Positions 34,191 to 45,099 of a stretch of DNA of 64,000 nucleotides are shown piece by piece. The stretch covers positions 11,463,523 to 11,527,522 of the forward strand of contig JAJEKV010000021.1 of assembly GCA_021234155.1 (NCBI GenBank). The letters are read 5' to 3'. The notes beneath the pieces are model-generated. The model did no database searches. It saw only the letters and a list, made by a program, of their open reading frames with translations, and was not told where the DNA came from. Position numbers and translations under genes: made by a program. The stretch's first letter is position 1. Each line of letters starts with the position of its first letter. Source of the stretch: Isoetes taiwanensis. Lineage: Eukaryota > Streptophyta > Lycopodiopsida > Isoetales > Isoetaceae.

Positions 34191-35565
34191 TTATGGAACC
34201 TCAGTTTCTGCTGAGCTTGAGCTTAGATTTTCTTCTTCATTATCATCTGCATCATCTATTTCAAACTTAGGTTGCATCTCTGGTTTTGTTATGACAGTTT
34301 TAACTCCCTTTTTAAACCTGTCCTTGTAAAGTATCCACTCATTGAACAAAACATCCCTGCTGATTATGACAGATTTAGTTTCAGGGACATATACTCTATA
34401 TTTTTTGGATTGCTCATTATATCCTACAAGAAATCCTACTTTAGCCTTATCATCTAGCTTCTTCCTTAACTCAGCTGGTACATGAGCATACACCAAACAA
34501 CCAAAGGCTTTTAGTTTTTCATAGTTTATCTTTTTATTTGGACTCCATAGAGCATCTGGAATATTACCCTTTAGACTAGCTGATGGCAACATATTTTTGT
34601 ATTAAAAGCTAGCGGTTGTTATGCTTCTTCCCAAAGTTTATTAGGCGTGACCACTTCCCTTTATCATGGCTCTAATCGCATCCATTATAGTCCTATTCTT
34701 TCTCTCGAGATCCCGCTTCTGGCGGGAGAATATCTGCGAGTTAACTGCCTTTTAATTCCATGGGCTATACAAAATTGTTTAAATTGCTTAGCAAGGTATT
34801 CACCTCCTCTATCAGACCTAATGCATTTTAGTTTGAGGTTGGTTTCTCTTTCCATCTCTGCCACATATTGTTTAAATGCACTCAATGCTTGAGATTTCCT
34901 TGCTAAACAGTATGTCTTGCACTTCCTGCTATAGTCATCTGTGAATGTTATAAAGTACCTTTATTGGTTCTACTTTGCACATTTAAAGGACCACATAAGT
35001 CAGGATGCACTAACTCTAGAACTTGCTGAGCTCTAGACTTACTTTTAGGAAATGGCAGCCTGTTTAATTTTTCCAAAGCACATCCTTCACAAATAACTTC
35101 ATTTGTCTTGTTGTCATGATAATTTATGTGGCCTTGCTTCAATAAATATTTCAAATTTTTGTAATTTGTATGTGCCAGTCTTCTATGCCATAGATCAACA
35201 CTGTCTTCTTGTATTGCATTTATACTATGATGCCACATTGTCCATTTCAAATAAATTTCCAACCCTTTTAGCAAAAAACTTCAATTCATTGTCCAAGTAC
35301 ACATTACATTTGTCTCCTTCAAATACTACTCGATAACCCACATCACATAACTGACTGACAGAGATTAAATTCTTGATTATTGCTGGAACACACAGAACAT
35401 ATGTTCACAATATTCCCCTTGAGATCTTCTAGCTGTAATAGAACCCTTCCTTTCATCTCTTGCAGAGCTCCATTCCCTACTTGAATTTTTCTAGAGCTTG
35501 TAGTTGATATATTTTTCAAAAACTCAGTAACTACACTACTGATCTTTCAGCTCCACTATCAACTA
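34191..35565 (-). pseudogene. Copia protease-integrase region
   Basis: The protease motif LIVDSGAERSVV lies near 35565-35530. The GAG-pre-integrase segment (35274-34948) has LWHRRLAHTNYKNL and a C-x2-C zinc pair (EGCALEKL preceded by VIC). The integrase core shows IRSDRGGEYLAKQFKQFC (34835-34790) and a damaged 'QLTRRYSPARSG' where QLT-x-x-Y-x-P-x-Q-N-G is usual. The downstream segment (34592-34191) has KAFGCLVYAHVPAELRKKLD and KVGFLVGYNEQSKKYRVY, typical of the copia integrase tail. Frame changes occur at about 34930, 34680 and 34600. Confidence 0.88.
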
Positions 35566-35622
35566 TCAAGTGATCAGATTTATTAGTAGCAATACTTTCA
35601 TTCACAACAGCAAATTCAATAT

Positions 35623-36620
35623 TTACCTCATCTTCGTCTTCCTCCTCAGTAACTCCTTTGGAATTAACCTCCTGCTCTTGAGCAACATATGCCTTTTCAT
35701 ACCCTCGACCTCTCCCCCTTCCAAATCTGCCTCTACTTGGTTCTCCTCTTCCTCTAGATTTTCCAAAGTTCTTAATAGGTGTTGGACACTTTGATGCTGC
35801 ATGCCCCCTTCCTCCACATGTATAGCAATTAAACTCTCTCTTAAGCCTAGGGCATTCAATTATAATGCCCTAACTCATGACAGTTATAGCATACAACTTT
35901 TTCCTTCTTTTTGACAAGCAAGACTTCTGGAGTTTCCTCATTCTGACTTTGCCTTAAGATCTTTTTTTGTTCCCATTCAGTTCTTAAGGTAGTTTCAGCT
36001 TTTTCCCTAGATTTACATGGGTTTTTTATGAATAAGGCTAAGATCTCATTGTCACCTATAGCTCTAGATATTTGCAAGACCTGACTTTTTTTAGAAATTA
36101 CAACTCCAGCACCATCCAAATCAACAATTAAGTTGTCAAATTTACTGAAAAATTCTCCCACATCTTCATCCTCTCTTAATTTCAAACCCCTTAATTCATT
36201 TTCAAGCAAGTCTATTTGTGAGGAAGTTTTTTCCTCATAATGTTTCAATAGAAACTTCCACATTTCTCTAGGTCCAAGAGAACTAAGCTTAAGACGAATA
36301 GAGGGACTTACCTTGCATGATATGATCCCTTGAGCTTCTTTGGCCTTGACTTGCATAGTTTTTCCTCCACTGGAGCCACTGACTCCTCCTCCTGTCACAC
36401 CTGCTGTAGACTGAGCCACTGTGCCAGCTGTAGACCCTGTAGAGTCTGATCTGTTTAGAATCCCTGCTTCAGCACTAACAGTCCCACTTGGATCTACCAG
36501 ATCCCAGAGGTCTTCCACCTCTAGTACATATTTAATGGCGTCCTTCCAAACCTGGAATCCTGGACCGCCCTTGTACACATCAATAGTGTTCAACAAACTT
36601 ACTGCAAATCTACTAGACAT
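35623..36620 (-). pseudogene. Copia gag with zinc knuckle
   Basis: An ATG at 36620, seven bases after the PBS, opens SSRFAVSLLNTIDVYKGGPG. The gag helical region includes LEVEDLWDLVDPSG, ALFIKNPCKSREK and LLENELRGLKLREDEDVGEF (UBN2-like), then the CCHC knuckle start CYNCHELGHYN at about 35880. The frame breaks at 35856, and a second frame (35859-35623) continues with a glutamate-rich tail. Gag is otherwise of normal size. Confidence 0.88.
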
Positions 36621-36626
36621 ATTGTA

Positions 36627-36638
36627 GCTCTGATACCA
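36627..36638 (-). promoter_or_regulatory. Primer-binding site of the Copia element
   Basis: On the minus strand TGGTATCAGAGC, complementary to the 3' end of tRNA-iMet, directly follows the LTR end (36643) after four spacer bases. Confidence 0.9.
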
Positions 36639-36642
36639 CCGA

Positions 36643-36976
36643 TGGATATTTAATGACACTTGATAGAAATACTAGATGTCTAGTACGATTTCAAGCTTCT
36701 ATTTCATCAATCATTCAAATACAAAATATTGATCTAGTGAAAAGCCAAGATATGGTCACTAATTTTCACTTAGATCATTTGAACTTCCAAATTATGAGCA
36801 CTTCAAGTTTTGCTCACAAGTTAAGTATCTTGATGTATTCCAGCCTTTTACAATTAAATTTGACATTCAACCATTGAATATAATATAGCCAAAAACACTG
36901 TTCATCGAGTATTGACCCGATCACTGTAGCATGGTTGACCCCGGAAACAAACGGCTTGATCTGGCTTGTTCTTGCT
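36643..36976 (-). mobile_element. Copia right (5') LTR
   Basis: On the plus strand it starts TGGATATTTAATGACAC and ends by homology at 'gttcttgct'. It matches the three pieces of the split left LTR at 20170, 23968 and 31860 closely, so it served as the uninterrupted reference for both nested insertions. Its outer boundary is ambiguous, because the left LTR appears to extend further. Confidence 0.8.
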
Positions 36977-37416
36977 AGCAATCCTTTTCCTAAGTCACAG
37001 AACTCTGTACCAACAGTGACTTTGTTTGGTGGCATGCAGTCTAGGTAAATTTACAATGATGAAACCAACTATTCGTTTTGCATCATTTTGCCATTTTCCT
37101 TTATTATATAATTATATCTCCTCTGTTGATGTTGTGCAGTGGAAAGATTGCGCCCAGTAATCCTTTTCCTCCATCACAGAATCATGTACCAGCAGTGCAG
37201 TCTAGGTAACCAAAGTTTCTTTTTCCATTTTTTTTAATTTCTTTGTTCACTTAGATAGCAATAAAATTGAAGGTCATTTATGCCCTTCTCATACAGAATT
37301 GTTTCATGTTCTAGTGGGTTTTCAGGGGGTTTTCAACCATATTCTAAGCTAGAAGCGCTGCCATTATTTCAAAACTTATCAGCTTTGCAGCAACCCAATG
37401 GCTTTATGCTTCTCAT
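36977..37416 (+). CDS. Possible host-gene exons with NPF motifs
   Basis: Three exon-like segments. 36977-37044 reads SNPFPKSQNSVPTV to MQS and ends TCTAG|GTAA. 37140-37205, after acceptor GTTGTGCAG, reads GKIAPSNPFPPSQNHVPAVQ and also ends TCTAG|GTAA. 37326-37416, after TTTTCAG, reads PYSKLEALPLFQNLSALQQP and ends CAT|GTAA, though its phase does not join cleanly. The first two look like duplicated exons. NPF tripeptides bind EH domains of endocytic proteins, so a trafficking adaptor is conceivable. The first exon starts exactly where the Copia LTR ends, so the gene may be truncated by the insertion. Confidence 0.35.
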
Positions 37417-37823
37417 GTAAATCCCATAATACTGTTTGCCAGCAGGTTAGCTAAGTATGCCTGGCTTAAATAGTCATTTACCTAAACAAGACCAGCATGC
37501 ATTCATGAAAACTTGAGAATAATAATTGAAAGAGTACTGAGTTTATCACTAATTGCACAATGAACATTTTATGGCTGTATGACCTTACATTCTACTTACT
37601 TTTTAGTGGAAAAATAGAATACGCTCATGGTTCGGTCCTGAATTTCAATCTTGCTTTGGCAAATAGGTTTATCTAGTAGCTGCTATGGTAGAAATTATGT
37701 GCCTTCGTGGCAATGCTTTCATCTGAAAAATGCTGCCTAATGTGCACTAATGCTGATCTTTCTGAATTTTCATCTGTATACAAGGAGGAAGAAATTAAAT
37801 GGGAACATTCTAATATCATTAGA

Positions 37824-38080
37824 ATTCTAATATCATTCTAATAATTGCACACTATATCATTAGGCAACTTATGTATGCTGATGATGTTTCACTTCTGGCA
37901 TATACCGCTGCTAGTATGCAACAACATTTACATGCTCTGTACAGTTTTTTCGTATTATATTATTATTCTAATATCATTCTAATAATTGCACACTATATCA
38001 TTAGGCAACTTATGTATGCTGCTAATGTTTCACTTCCGCATATACATTTGCTAGTATGCGGCCAACATTTACATGCTCGG
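37824..38080 (+). repeat. 141-bp tandem duplication in the LINE RT box
   Basis: Units 37824-37940 and 37965-38080 both run from 'attctaatatcattctaa' to 'ttacatgctc'. The first keeps LMYADDVSLLAYTAASMQQH. The second reads YAANVSL, losing both catalytic Asp residues. Confidence 0.9.
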
Positions 38081-38261
38081 GTGCCACGGTTTTGTGAGAA
38101 CACAGTGGCGTGTTAATCTCAAAAGACCAAGCTTTTGGTAGTTCGATCTTCTCGTCACAATGTTCCCCCTATGCACTATGATAGCCGCGAAGTTGAAGTT
38201 GTAGATAGCTACAAGTATCTTGGTGTAGAATTCACTTTGGGAACAGTGTATTACCAAGCGG

Positions 38262-39188
38262 GTGGCTGCTGGATGGAGAGCACTCTATGTAATGCAAAAC
38301 AATTGTTTTCGCGCAGAAATTCATGATTGGCCACGGAAAGCCCACTTGTTTCGGGCTTTGGTAGAGCCCTGTTTTCTTGTATGGTTCAAGTGGGGGCACG
38401 CCATTAGTGCTAGTGCTTGGGAGAGCTTGGTAGCGGGTGCAAAGTCCTTTCTCACTTCTGACCTCGGAGTTAAAACAATGGTGCCCTATGCTATTCTTTT
38501 ACAAGAGACAGGTTTTTGGCCTCTTCAACATTCCGCCATGAAGCGCCATCTCCACTATATCTGCAAGGTGCACCACATGGATGATGTTAGGTATCCTGTT
38601 CTTGCACTTGCCATGGCTGAATCTTCTCAACGTTTGAAACGATGTTGGAAAGAGCATTGCACTACCTGGTTTGCCTGTTGGGCTGTGCAACCAGAGCACT
38701 GCCTGATGCTTGCCAGTTCTGATCCTGAGCTTTTGCAACAATATCTCAATGGTCATTTTTCTCAAAAGATATGGGACGCAGTTACTTTGGCCCAAGTGAA
38801 AACTGGTCATTATCATGTACACATAAATCCCACCTTGGCACCAGGGCCCCAAGCTTATTTGCTTGCTTCATTGTCCAGGAACAAGCTTGTAGCTATTGCA
38901 TCAATTCGCATGGGGTCCCACAGGCTATGGATTGAGACAGATAGATGGGAGCGGCCGCAATTGCCGCGAGAAGCGAGACTATGTGCCTGTTGCCAGTTAC
39001 AGGTTATTAAAGATGAAAGCCATACTCTTCTGAGTTGCCCTGCTTTTGAGATAGTCCAGAATCATTTTTTCACCTTAGCATTCCATTCCACGCTTCCACA
39101 ACTTCTCAGAGCACCATCTGTGCATGACTTGGCATTATACATACTTGAGGTTCTAGATAAACATCTGCAATTACTGAGCCCTCGGTAG
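38262..39188 (+). CDS. LINE C-terminal domain, 308-codon open frame
   Basis: The C-terminal third of a LINE polyprotein. WRALYVMQNNCFRA and LFRALVEPCFLVWFKWGH start the connection domain, and LLQETGFWPLQHSAMKRHLH is shared with LINE copy 4. IASIRMGSHRLWIETDRWER is followed by a zinc-binding C-x-C-C...H-x4-C segment (RLCACCQLQV ... ESHTLLSCPAF) like the zf-RVT motif at plant RT C-termini. A helical tail ends at 39188. It has no internal stop. The preceding SYKYLGVEFTLG (about 38205) is one base out of frame. As it is truncated, with no RT core in frame, it cannot move alone. The first Met is not a natural start. Confidence 0.8.
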   Translation: MAAGWRALYVMQNNCFRAEIHDWPRKAHLFRALVEPCFLVWFKWGHAISASAWESLVAGAKSFLTSDLGVKTMVPYAILLQETGFWPLQHSAMKRHLHYICKVHHMDDVRYPVLALAMAESSQRLKRCWKEHCTTWFACWAVQPEHCLMLASSDPELLQQYLNGHFSQKIWDAVTLAQVKTGHYHVHINPTLAPGPQAYLLASLSRNKLVAIASIRMGSHRLWIETDRWERPQLPREARLCACCQLQVIKDESHTLLSCPAFEIVQNHFFTLAFHSTLPQLLRAPSVHDLALYILEVLDKHLQLLSPR

Positions 39189-39204
39189 TCTTTATCTCCG
39201 CTTG

Positions 39205-39365
39205 TCTAGTATCGTCATTACTGCAAAGGTTTTCCCCTTGAAAACCTTTCGAGGCAGGGGTTTTTTAATCCTAGTAGTAATGATTGTACTAGCCCATTGT
39301 ATGGGTCCCATGACCTATGGGTCTCCGTGGACGTTAAAAAAACTATTCTATTCTATTTTATTCTT
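39205..39365 (+). other. LINE copy 3 3' UTR and tail
   Basis: CATTACTGC pairs with GTAGTAATG (39215-39284) around AAAACC/GGGGTTTT. The second hairpin is GACC-tatg-GGTC (39311-39322), then CCGTGGACGTTAAAAA and the tail. Stem bases differ from the other copies, but pairing is kept. Confidence 0.8.
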
Positions 39366-40600
39366 AAAAACCCTTGATATTGTTAGCTTTTCATTTTTAG
39401 CAATATGCTTGCCTGAAAAAAAATAATGGGCATGGGATTTCGTTTTCTATGCATACCTATACTTGCATTCAGATGTGATATGATCCAAGCATATATATAA
39501 AAAAAATGTTTTGGAATATGGCATGATTTGCCTCAATAGTATTCCAGGAAATTATGTGCTGTTTGAGGTTTTTTGGCATTCCCTTGAGGATTTAAAAATG
39601 ACACGGCCTAGTTTATTTTCCTTAGGCATTGTAGTTAAAAACAATTCATGAGCTGCTTAATGCATTATGTTAATTGCCTTCTATTCTGATAAAGGTTGGA
39701 GATGGATCTCGTGGCCAGTCGGGCATAGCAAAAAAGGTTTGATTGTATGACATATTTGGCGGAATGATTTGGTTGTTTGCAAGGCTTATATCACAAATGA
39801 GATGAACTTATCTCAAGCTGATATCTTTCTTGTCTTGCCTTGAGCTTTCTTTGTAGGTGTAGTGTAAGGCATGATCAAAAGTATGAGTTAATGCATTATC
39901 GGCTTAATGCACAAGTTAATTGCCTTCAAAAATTCTTTGAGATGGTTCTGTGATTGTCCAGGCATAGTAAGAATGTTTTGTTAGCATTGCATATTGGCTG
40001 AAGTTTTTAGCTATTTGCAAGGTTTATATCGAAAATGTCATGAAAATGACAGGTCTAATTTGTAATCGATTAAGGAATGACATTCTAAGTTTGGATTGAA
40101 CAAATTAAAGCATCCATTCAAGGCAGATTTAATAGGCTAAAGGTTGGAAATAGATTTTTGGATTAAAGCATATCTCTGTTTTGCTTTGTAAAAGTAAAGG
40201 CATTGGGTCTAATCCCTAAGGCTCCCCAGGCTACCTTAAGGTATGTGGTCTTTTGTGTTAAAGCATACTTCGTTTTGGCCTTGTTCTAAGCATATTTTAA
40301 GATATGTCGTTGAAAAGATTGAATCTGGCACTGATAAAACCTTCAGATTAAAGCATGTTTTAATACCGATGGATTTGCAAGTCATTTCTAGAAATATCTT
40401 TGTAATTTGTCAAAAAAAGACGAAAACGAGAGCATGACACTTAAGATGCATTTTATTATCCTGTAAATTCTACTCCTTTTGGGTAAAGTCTTTTGGCTAA
40501 GTTTACAGTCGTCTTTATGGGAATAGGTAAAGTAAAGTATAGTTTTTTCTAATTCTTAGTCAATTAATGCTCATCCTTATGTGGTCATTGATGCTTATCA
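39366..40600. other. Unassigned AT-rich DNA, left flank of the Harbinger element
   Basis: No ORF or motif. It probably includes the 5' part of the PIF/Harbinger element, since the transposase frame is preceded by an acceptor-like TTTTCTTACAG at 40620. I could not identify its left TIR. Confidence 0.4.
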
Positions 40601-40624
40601 ATTTAATTCTTTTCTTACAGCAAC

Positions 40625-41924
40625 ATGGATGATGAGATGCATATAGAAGATGAGCCAATGGTTATGAATGAAGCCGATATTTTCAATTTGGCACTTTTAA
40701 CAGTCAATGTGATGTACGCTGCATTAATGACGCCAGGCTTGGTATTCCACTCACGACGCCAAAGGAGAATATCTAGGCTTGCTGGTTTCAAGAAAGTGCC
40801 CTATCCAAGTGGATCAGATGCCATTCTGAATGCATTGTTACACAATTTGGGTCCGAGACTTACGTGGTGGGTGAAGCCTAGAAGCACAGTATGGTTTGAT
40901 AGGTTTGTGATGGAGGTCTTTGATGATGCTCGCTGGAAAGAGAATTTTAGAATGACTAAAGCATCTTTCTATTGGATTTGCAATTTGCTAGATCCTAGTA
41001 TTAAAAAACAAGATACTCGCTATAGAAGGTCAGTACCAGTGTTAATCCATGTTGGAGCAGCATTCTACAAGTTATTCAAAGGCTGCGACTTTATGGAAGC
41101 ATCAGAAAAGTTTGGAATTGGGCTGAGTACATGTTCTATGTTCTTAGAGAAGTGTGTCGTGCAATAAATATCCATTTCAAACATAAGATTAGGTGGCCAA
41201 ACAGTGATGAAATTGCAGGTATTGAGGCATCATTTAAAGCTGCGAGTGGCTTACCAAACTGCTATGGTGCTATTGATTGCACGCATGTTGAGATCATTAG
41301 GCCACACGGTCTTCATGGTGCTGACTACTATGATAGGACACAAAGACATTCTATCGTATTGCAGGCTGTATGTGATACTTCTAGGAAGTTTAGAGATGTT
41401 TTTGTTGGCTATCCAGGTTCTACCCATGATGCACGGGTCCTTAGGAATTCGGATTTGGCAACTAGAGCACATGAAGGACAAATTTTGCAAGAGCCTACAT
41501 TGATTATTAATGGTAACTATAAGCCTTGGTAGTACATTATTGGAGACAAAGGGTATGTCTCTTCTCCATGGCTCATATCCCCATACATTGGAGATGTTGC
41601 AAATCTGCCACCTATTGAGAGGTTGTTCAATGAAAGACATGTGCAGGCTAGACTCTTCATTGAGCAATCCTTTGGGATTATGAAAAAGTCTTCAAGTGCT
41701 TGAAGACAAGATTGGAAATGGATGTAAATTTTATACCTGAGCTCATATTTTCTTGTTGTGTGCTTCATAACCTCTTGGTTAAAAGTCGAGATATAGATGT
41801 GGAAAAGGAACTCCTAGAGCTTGAAGAAGAGGAAGAAGAAGAAGAGAACCAAGAGAGCACAACGACGGATGATGGTGCAAGCATAAGAGCGAACCTTGCA
41901 CAGTATTTGATTTTCAACTCTTAA
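40625..41924 (+). pseudogene. PIF/Harbinger transposase (DDE_Tnp_4)
   Basis: The N-terminal part (40625-41164) opens MDDEMHIEDEPMVM and includes NFRMTKASFYWICNLLDPSI, the helix-turn-helix-like region. The catalytic part gives GLPNCYGAIDCTHVEI (first Asp), YYDRTQRHSIVLQAVCD, VGYPGSTHDARVLRNS (second Asp), IIGDKGYVSSPWLI, and LFNERHVQARLFIEQSFGIM (catalytic Glu in I-E-Q-S-F-G). The tail is KCLKTRLEMDVNFIPELIF followed by CVLHNLL and an acidic end. All three DDE residues remain. A frameshift near 41145, an in-frame TAG at 41530 and another shift near 41690 inactivate it. The usual length of about 400 residues is otherwise kept. No MYB-like partner ORF was seen nearby. Confidence 0.93.
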
Positions 41925-42124
41925 AATAGACTTGGAACCTCTAAAGTTTGGTAAGGCTGCTAACATATCCTCTTTGTATTTGATCTACGGTCTATTTGAT
42001 CGCCTATTTGATCGCCTGCCTTTTGTAATGCAGAGAAGGTGCTGATAGGCAGCCGAATACAAATAGCACCATAGGCCAGGAAGAAGAACATGCAGTGACC
42101 ATTAACATATTGAATTTCTGTTTT

Positions 42125-42298
42125 GCAATGTGAAACGCTTTTTAACAGATTTTGTTATGTTAAAAACTAACATAACAAACTTTGGTGCGAAAATGTTTTT
42201 AACAAATTCTGTTATGTTAGTGGATAACATAACAAATCCCATGTCTGAAAGTTTTTTTAACAGAACTTGTAATGTTAGTAATTGACATAACAAGTGGT
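42125..42298. repeat. Three tandem ~58-bp hairpin units
   Basis: Units 42125-42184, 42185-42242 and 42243-42298 each contain 'tttttaaca', 'tgttatgtta' (unit 3: 'tgtaatgtta') and, after a short loop, the inverse 'aacataacaaa' (unit 3: 'gacataacaa'). Each can fold into an 8-10-bp stem. They lie about 200 bp after the Harbinger transposase, a usual place for subterminal transposase-binding repeats. Confidence 0.8.
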
Positions 42299-42299
42299 G

Positions 42300-43840
42300 T
42301 GAAAGCTTGACAAAAATAACCTTAATTTATCATTAACAAACAATTGGTTACTTTAAAATTTAGTTTAATTTAACCCCATGGTCTGAAAGTACCCTAACCT
42401 CTTGGGTGAAGATCCGATGCTGCTTCTATCTTCTAGCCATGCGATCAACCTGATCAACCGCTGAACAGCCACTGAAAGCTTCGCTTCTTTTCCTTTAGGT
42501 TTTTCCTCACCCAATCGGGTGGTGCCACCTCACTCAGTATATTCCATACCCTAGCAATTATATGGTATATTTTGATCTTGCCCCAATCTTCATAGCATGT
42601 GAGTGTACAATGAGGAACAACTTCGGCGAGGTGCGACTAGAGGATGCCTCATAACTCTAAATTCCACATTTACGGGCAAAGGCACTCAAGAGGTCCTTGA
42701 AGAAAGAGGGCGTCCGGATTCACAATTCATTCAAGCCAATTTTCGGGACACTCTATGAAAAAGCGAGTAAATGAAGTGAAGCTTTGGCAATCATGCTCTT
42801 GGACAACACCACTCAGTCTATCCATGAACTGGATGATTGGTTGGATATCTTTGGTTGAAATGATATCTGGGAGATCTCTGCTATTTGATATCTTCAAGAC
42901 AACTCAAACCTTCTATTATCGAAGTCAATCTCCGACATTTAGGTTTGTTTCAAGCGTTATTTATATTTAGCTTGATGCCATCTCTCTACAAATTTAAATT
43001 ATAAGGAGAAATTTTGATATTGGCTTTGACTTCGCCAAAACTATGTATTTCATTTTTTGAATGAATACAAGCAATTGCCTGCCTTGATTCCCTAAAAAAA
43101 AAGGGACGCTAGTCCAAGAATTTTCATTGTTATATATGTCTGCATCCACTTAGCATTTAGTGGTACTACTACATTTCTCTAATAGCTCCATTCATGGTAC
43201 ATTCTCCATGTGTGGGAGCCTAGCAAGAAGTTCATTGTTTTCTCCTTTAAGTCTTGAACAAACATGTATACATTAGATATCTCTAAAAGTATCTCTGAAG
43301 TAGGTCTCCATTGGTGCCAATCTCATCTAAATAGAACTTCCATTGGGTAGTTATAAGAAGAAATATAGTATCGAGTGATTGAAAAGTAACAAAAACCCTA
43401 AATTCGGCATGAAATTTGTTGTTTTTTCCCTCAAACATTGATCAAATATGGCACAAATTAGATATATAAAAAATGATCTCTAAGAATTGAGACCACGATT
43501 TCATTATTTTGAAATTATTCCATCATTTTGAAATTTACAAATAGTCACAACCCCAATTTCAACAATGTGGAATTGCATGTAAATACTTTTTATTATCAAC
43601 CTTAATTCTAACAGGTCTCAAATTACAAGTTAACACTTATCACAAGCCAGTATTCCACATTCAAGTAGATGTAACTCAAGTAGATAATCACAAGCCAGTA
43701 TTTCACATTCAAGTAGAGTAAGATACTCATATACTGAAAGTAAGATTACAATGAAAGCACGAAGACAATGAAAATGCATTGAAAGTAGGATTTATACAAT
43801 GAAAGTAAGATTCACATCATAAGATACTCATGAACTCTCG
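42300..43840. other. Unassigned intergenic DNA
   Basis: AT-rich. Direct short repeats 'cacaagccagtatt-cacattcaagtaga' occur near 43640 and 43690. No coding content recognised. Confidence 0.45.
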
Positions 43841-43844
43841 TACT

Positions 43845-44436
43845 TTATTTTGCTTGTTCGGCTATCTTCTCTAGTGACTTCAGAACTTTATCCTTCACAG
43901 AGATTGGAATCTTCATGCACCCCTTTCTCGGATCCACCTTGCCCTTTATGGGGTTCCATGACATCAATACGGATTTTATTTCCACCCATTGGGCCGGATC
44001 ACTTGCATCATACTTCCATTGCTTATTAAAACAATCTTTGTAGCGCTCTTTTTCGATGTGACTCCTTTTCCACTTCTTGGACACCACCACTACTCCACAT
44101 TACCTTGAATCAAGTAGGGTTATTAGCTTCCCCTACAAACACTTTCGAGATGGTATACCCTAACCAAATAGGATAAGTATCTTTATCTGATGGCCCGACG
44201 ATCAAATATTGGTCATCCTTCAAATCCATCTTAGGATCATATGGAGCAAGTCCATAATACTTGGGACGCTCTTTTCTAGGTCCAACATAGTGCTCTTCAT
44301 CCTCTTCCACCTCCTCTTCAGACTCCTCTGTCATCAAGTGGATCGGCTGTTGATCAGGTTGGAATTGACCATGGTCGAGCCTCCATCGACTTTGAGGTAG
44401 CCAACCCTCTCGAAGGACGCTACTACTTGTGTCCAA
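43845..44436 (-). pseudogene. C-terminal fragment of a transposase-like protein
   Basis: Two minus-strand frames in series. 44436-44110 has an acidic EESEEEVEEDEEHYVGPRK, then DPKMDLKDDQYLIVGPSD and YPIWLGYTISKVFVGEANNP. 44090-43845 has SKKWKRSHIEKERYKDCFNK, QWKYDASDPAQWVEIKSVLM and ISVKDKVLKSLEKI. The 'P-x-W-L ... W ... D-P-x-Q-W-V' layout resembles C-termini of large transposon proteins of the kind seen at 28270-30140; this is recognition from memory and is tentative. A stop and frame shift separate the two halves. Confidence 0.4.
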
Positions 44437-44474
44437 ACTCCCTAAAAGTATATGAACTTCATTCCAATTTCATT

Positions 44475-45095
44475 GTACGATATATCTTGCGCAATGTGGC
44501 GAGTTAACATGTATTTTGATTCTGAGCCAATCTGCATATATCATGTAAAATGCTTGCTGTGGCCCTATTTATTGAAATTGAATTGTACCATCGTCCTATT
44601 TGCATTTTGCATCATTCTTAAAGCAAGATTGAATACTTGGAATTTGCTACAAGATCGCTCAGAATAACATATTTATCATCTTTTAAATCCACATAGTTTC
44701 CATAATATTTCACTCATCTGCCAATTTGTCCATATACAAGTACACTTTTCTCTAATTCTGCATATTTCTCTTAGCTTTATGACACCAATTTCAATCATTT
44801 GCTTGTACCAGTCGTCACCTAATTAAGCACAACTGATGTAAAGGATATTGGCATGTTCATCATGGAAATTGATACTTGACATAAATAAACTGCTATAAAG
44901 GAACCAAATTTGCATCAACAATAATTTTTGAAGTAAGTAAACTATTGTATCTACATATTGCTATTTTTGACGCATATTTGTAGGCTCTAAATGAAATTTC
45001 ATCTTATCAAGACAATGTTGCAAACAAGCCAGCTATTTTGGACGTAACGGTATTTCATAGGATGTGATTCTCAAAATCTGCAAACATAAAGAAAC
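44475..45095 (+). repeat. Inverted duplication, left arm (~620 bp)
   Basis: Highly similar, in reverse complement, to 56590-57212. Shared landmarks are 'cttgcgcaatgtggcgagtt', 'gatattggcatgttcatcat' and 'gcaaacaagccagctatttt'. Content is non-coding. The arms lie about 12 kb apart and bracket the kinase gene. Confidence 0.9.
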
Positions 45096-45099
45096 AACA

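Larger units (their letters stand above)
32306..36642 (-). mobile_element. Copia retrotransposon internal region
   Basis: The minus-strand order gag-protease-integrase-RT-RNase H is diagnostic of Ty1/copia. The PBS lies at 36638-36627 and a probable polypurine tract at about 32318-32306. Several frameshifts and stops separate the domains, so the polyprotein is no longer made in one piece. Confidence 0.9.
37820..39365 (+). mobile_element. LINE copy 3, 5'-truncated
   Basis: It starts within the RT domain, just before the Y-A-D-D box, and runs to a TATTC/TATTT tail at 39344-39365. The coding part is much less decayed than copies 1, 2 and 4, suggesting a younger insertion. A local tandem duplication (37824-38080) affects the RT box. 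Confidence 0.85.
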
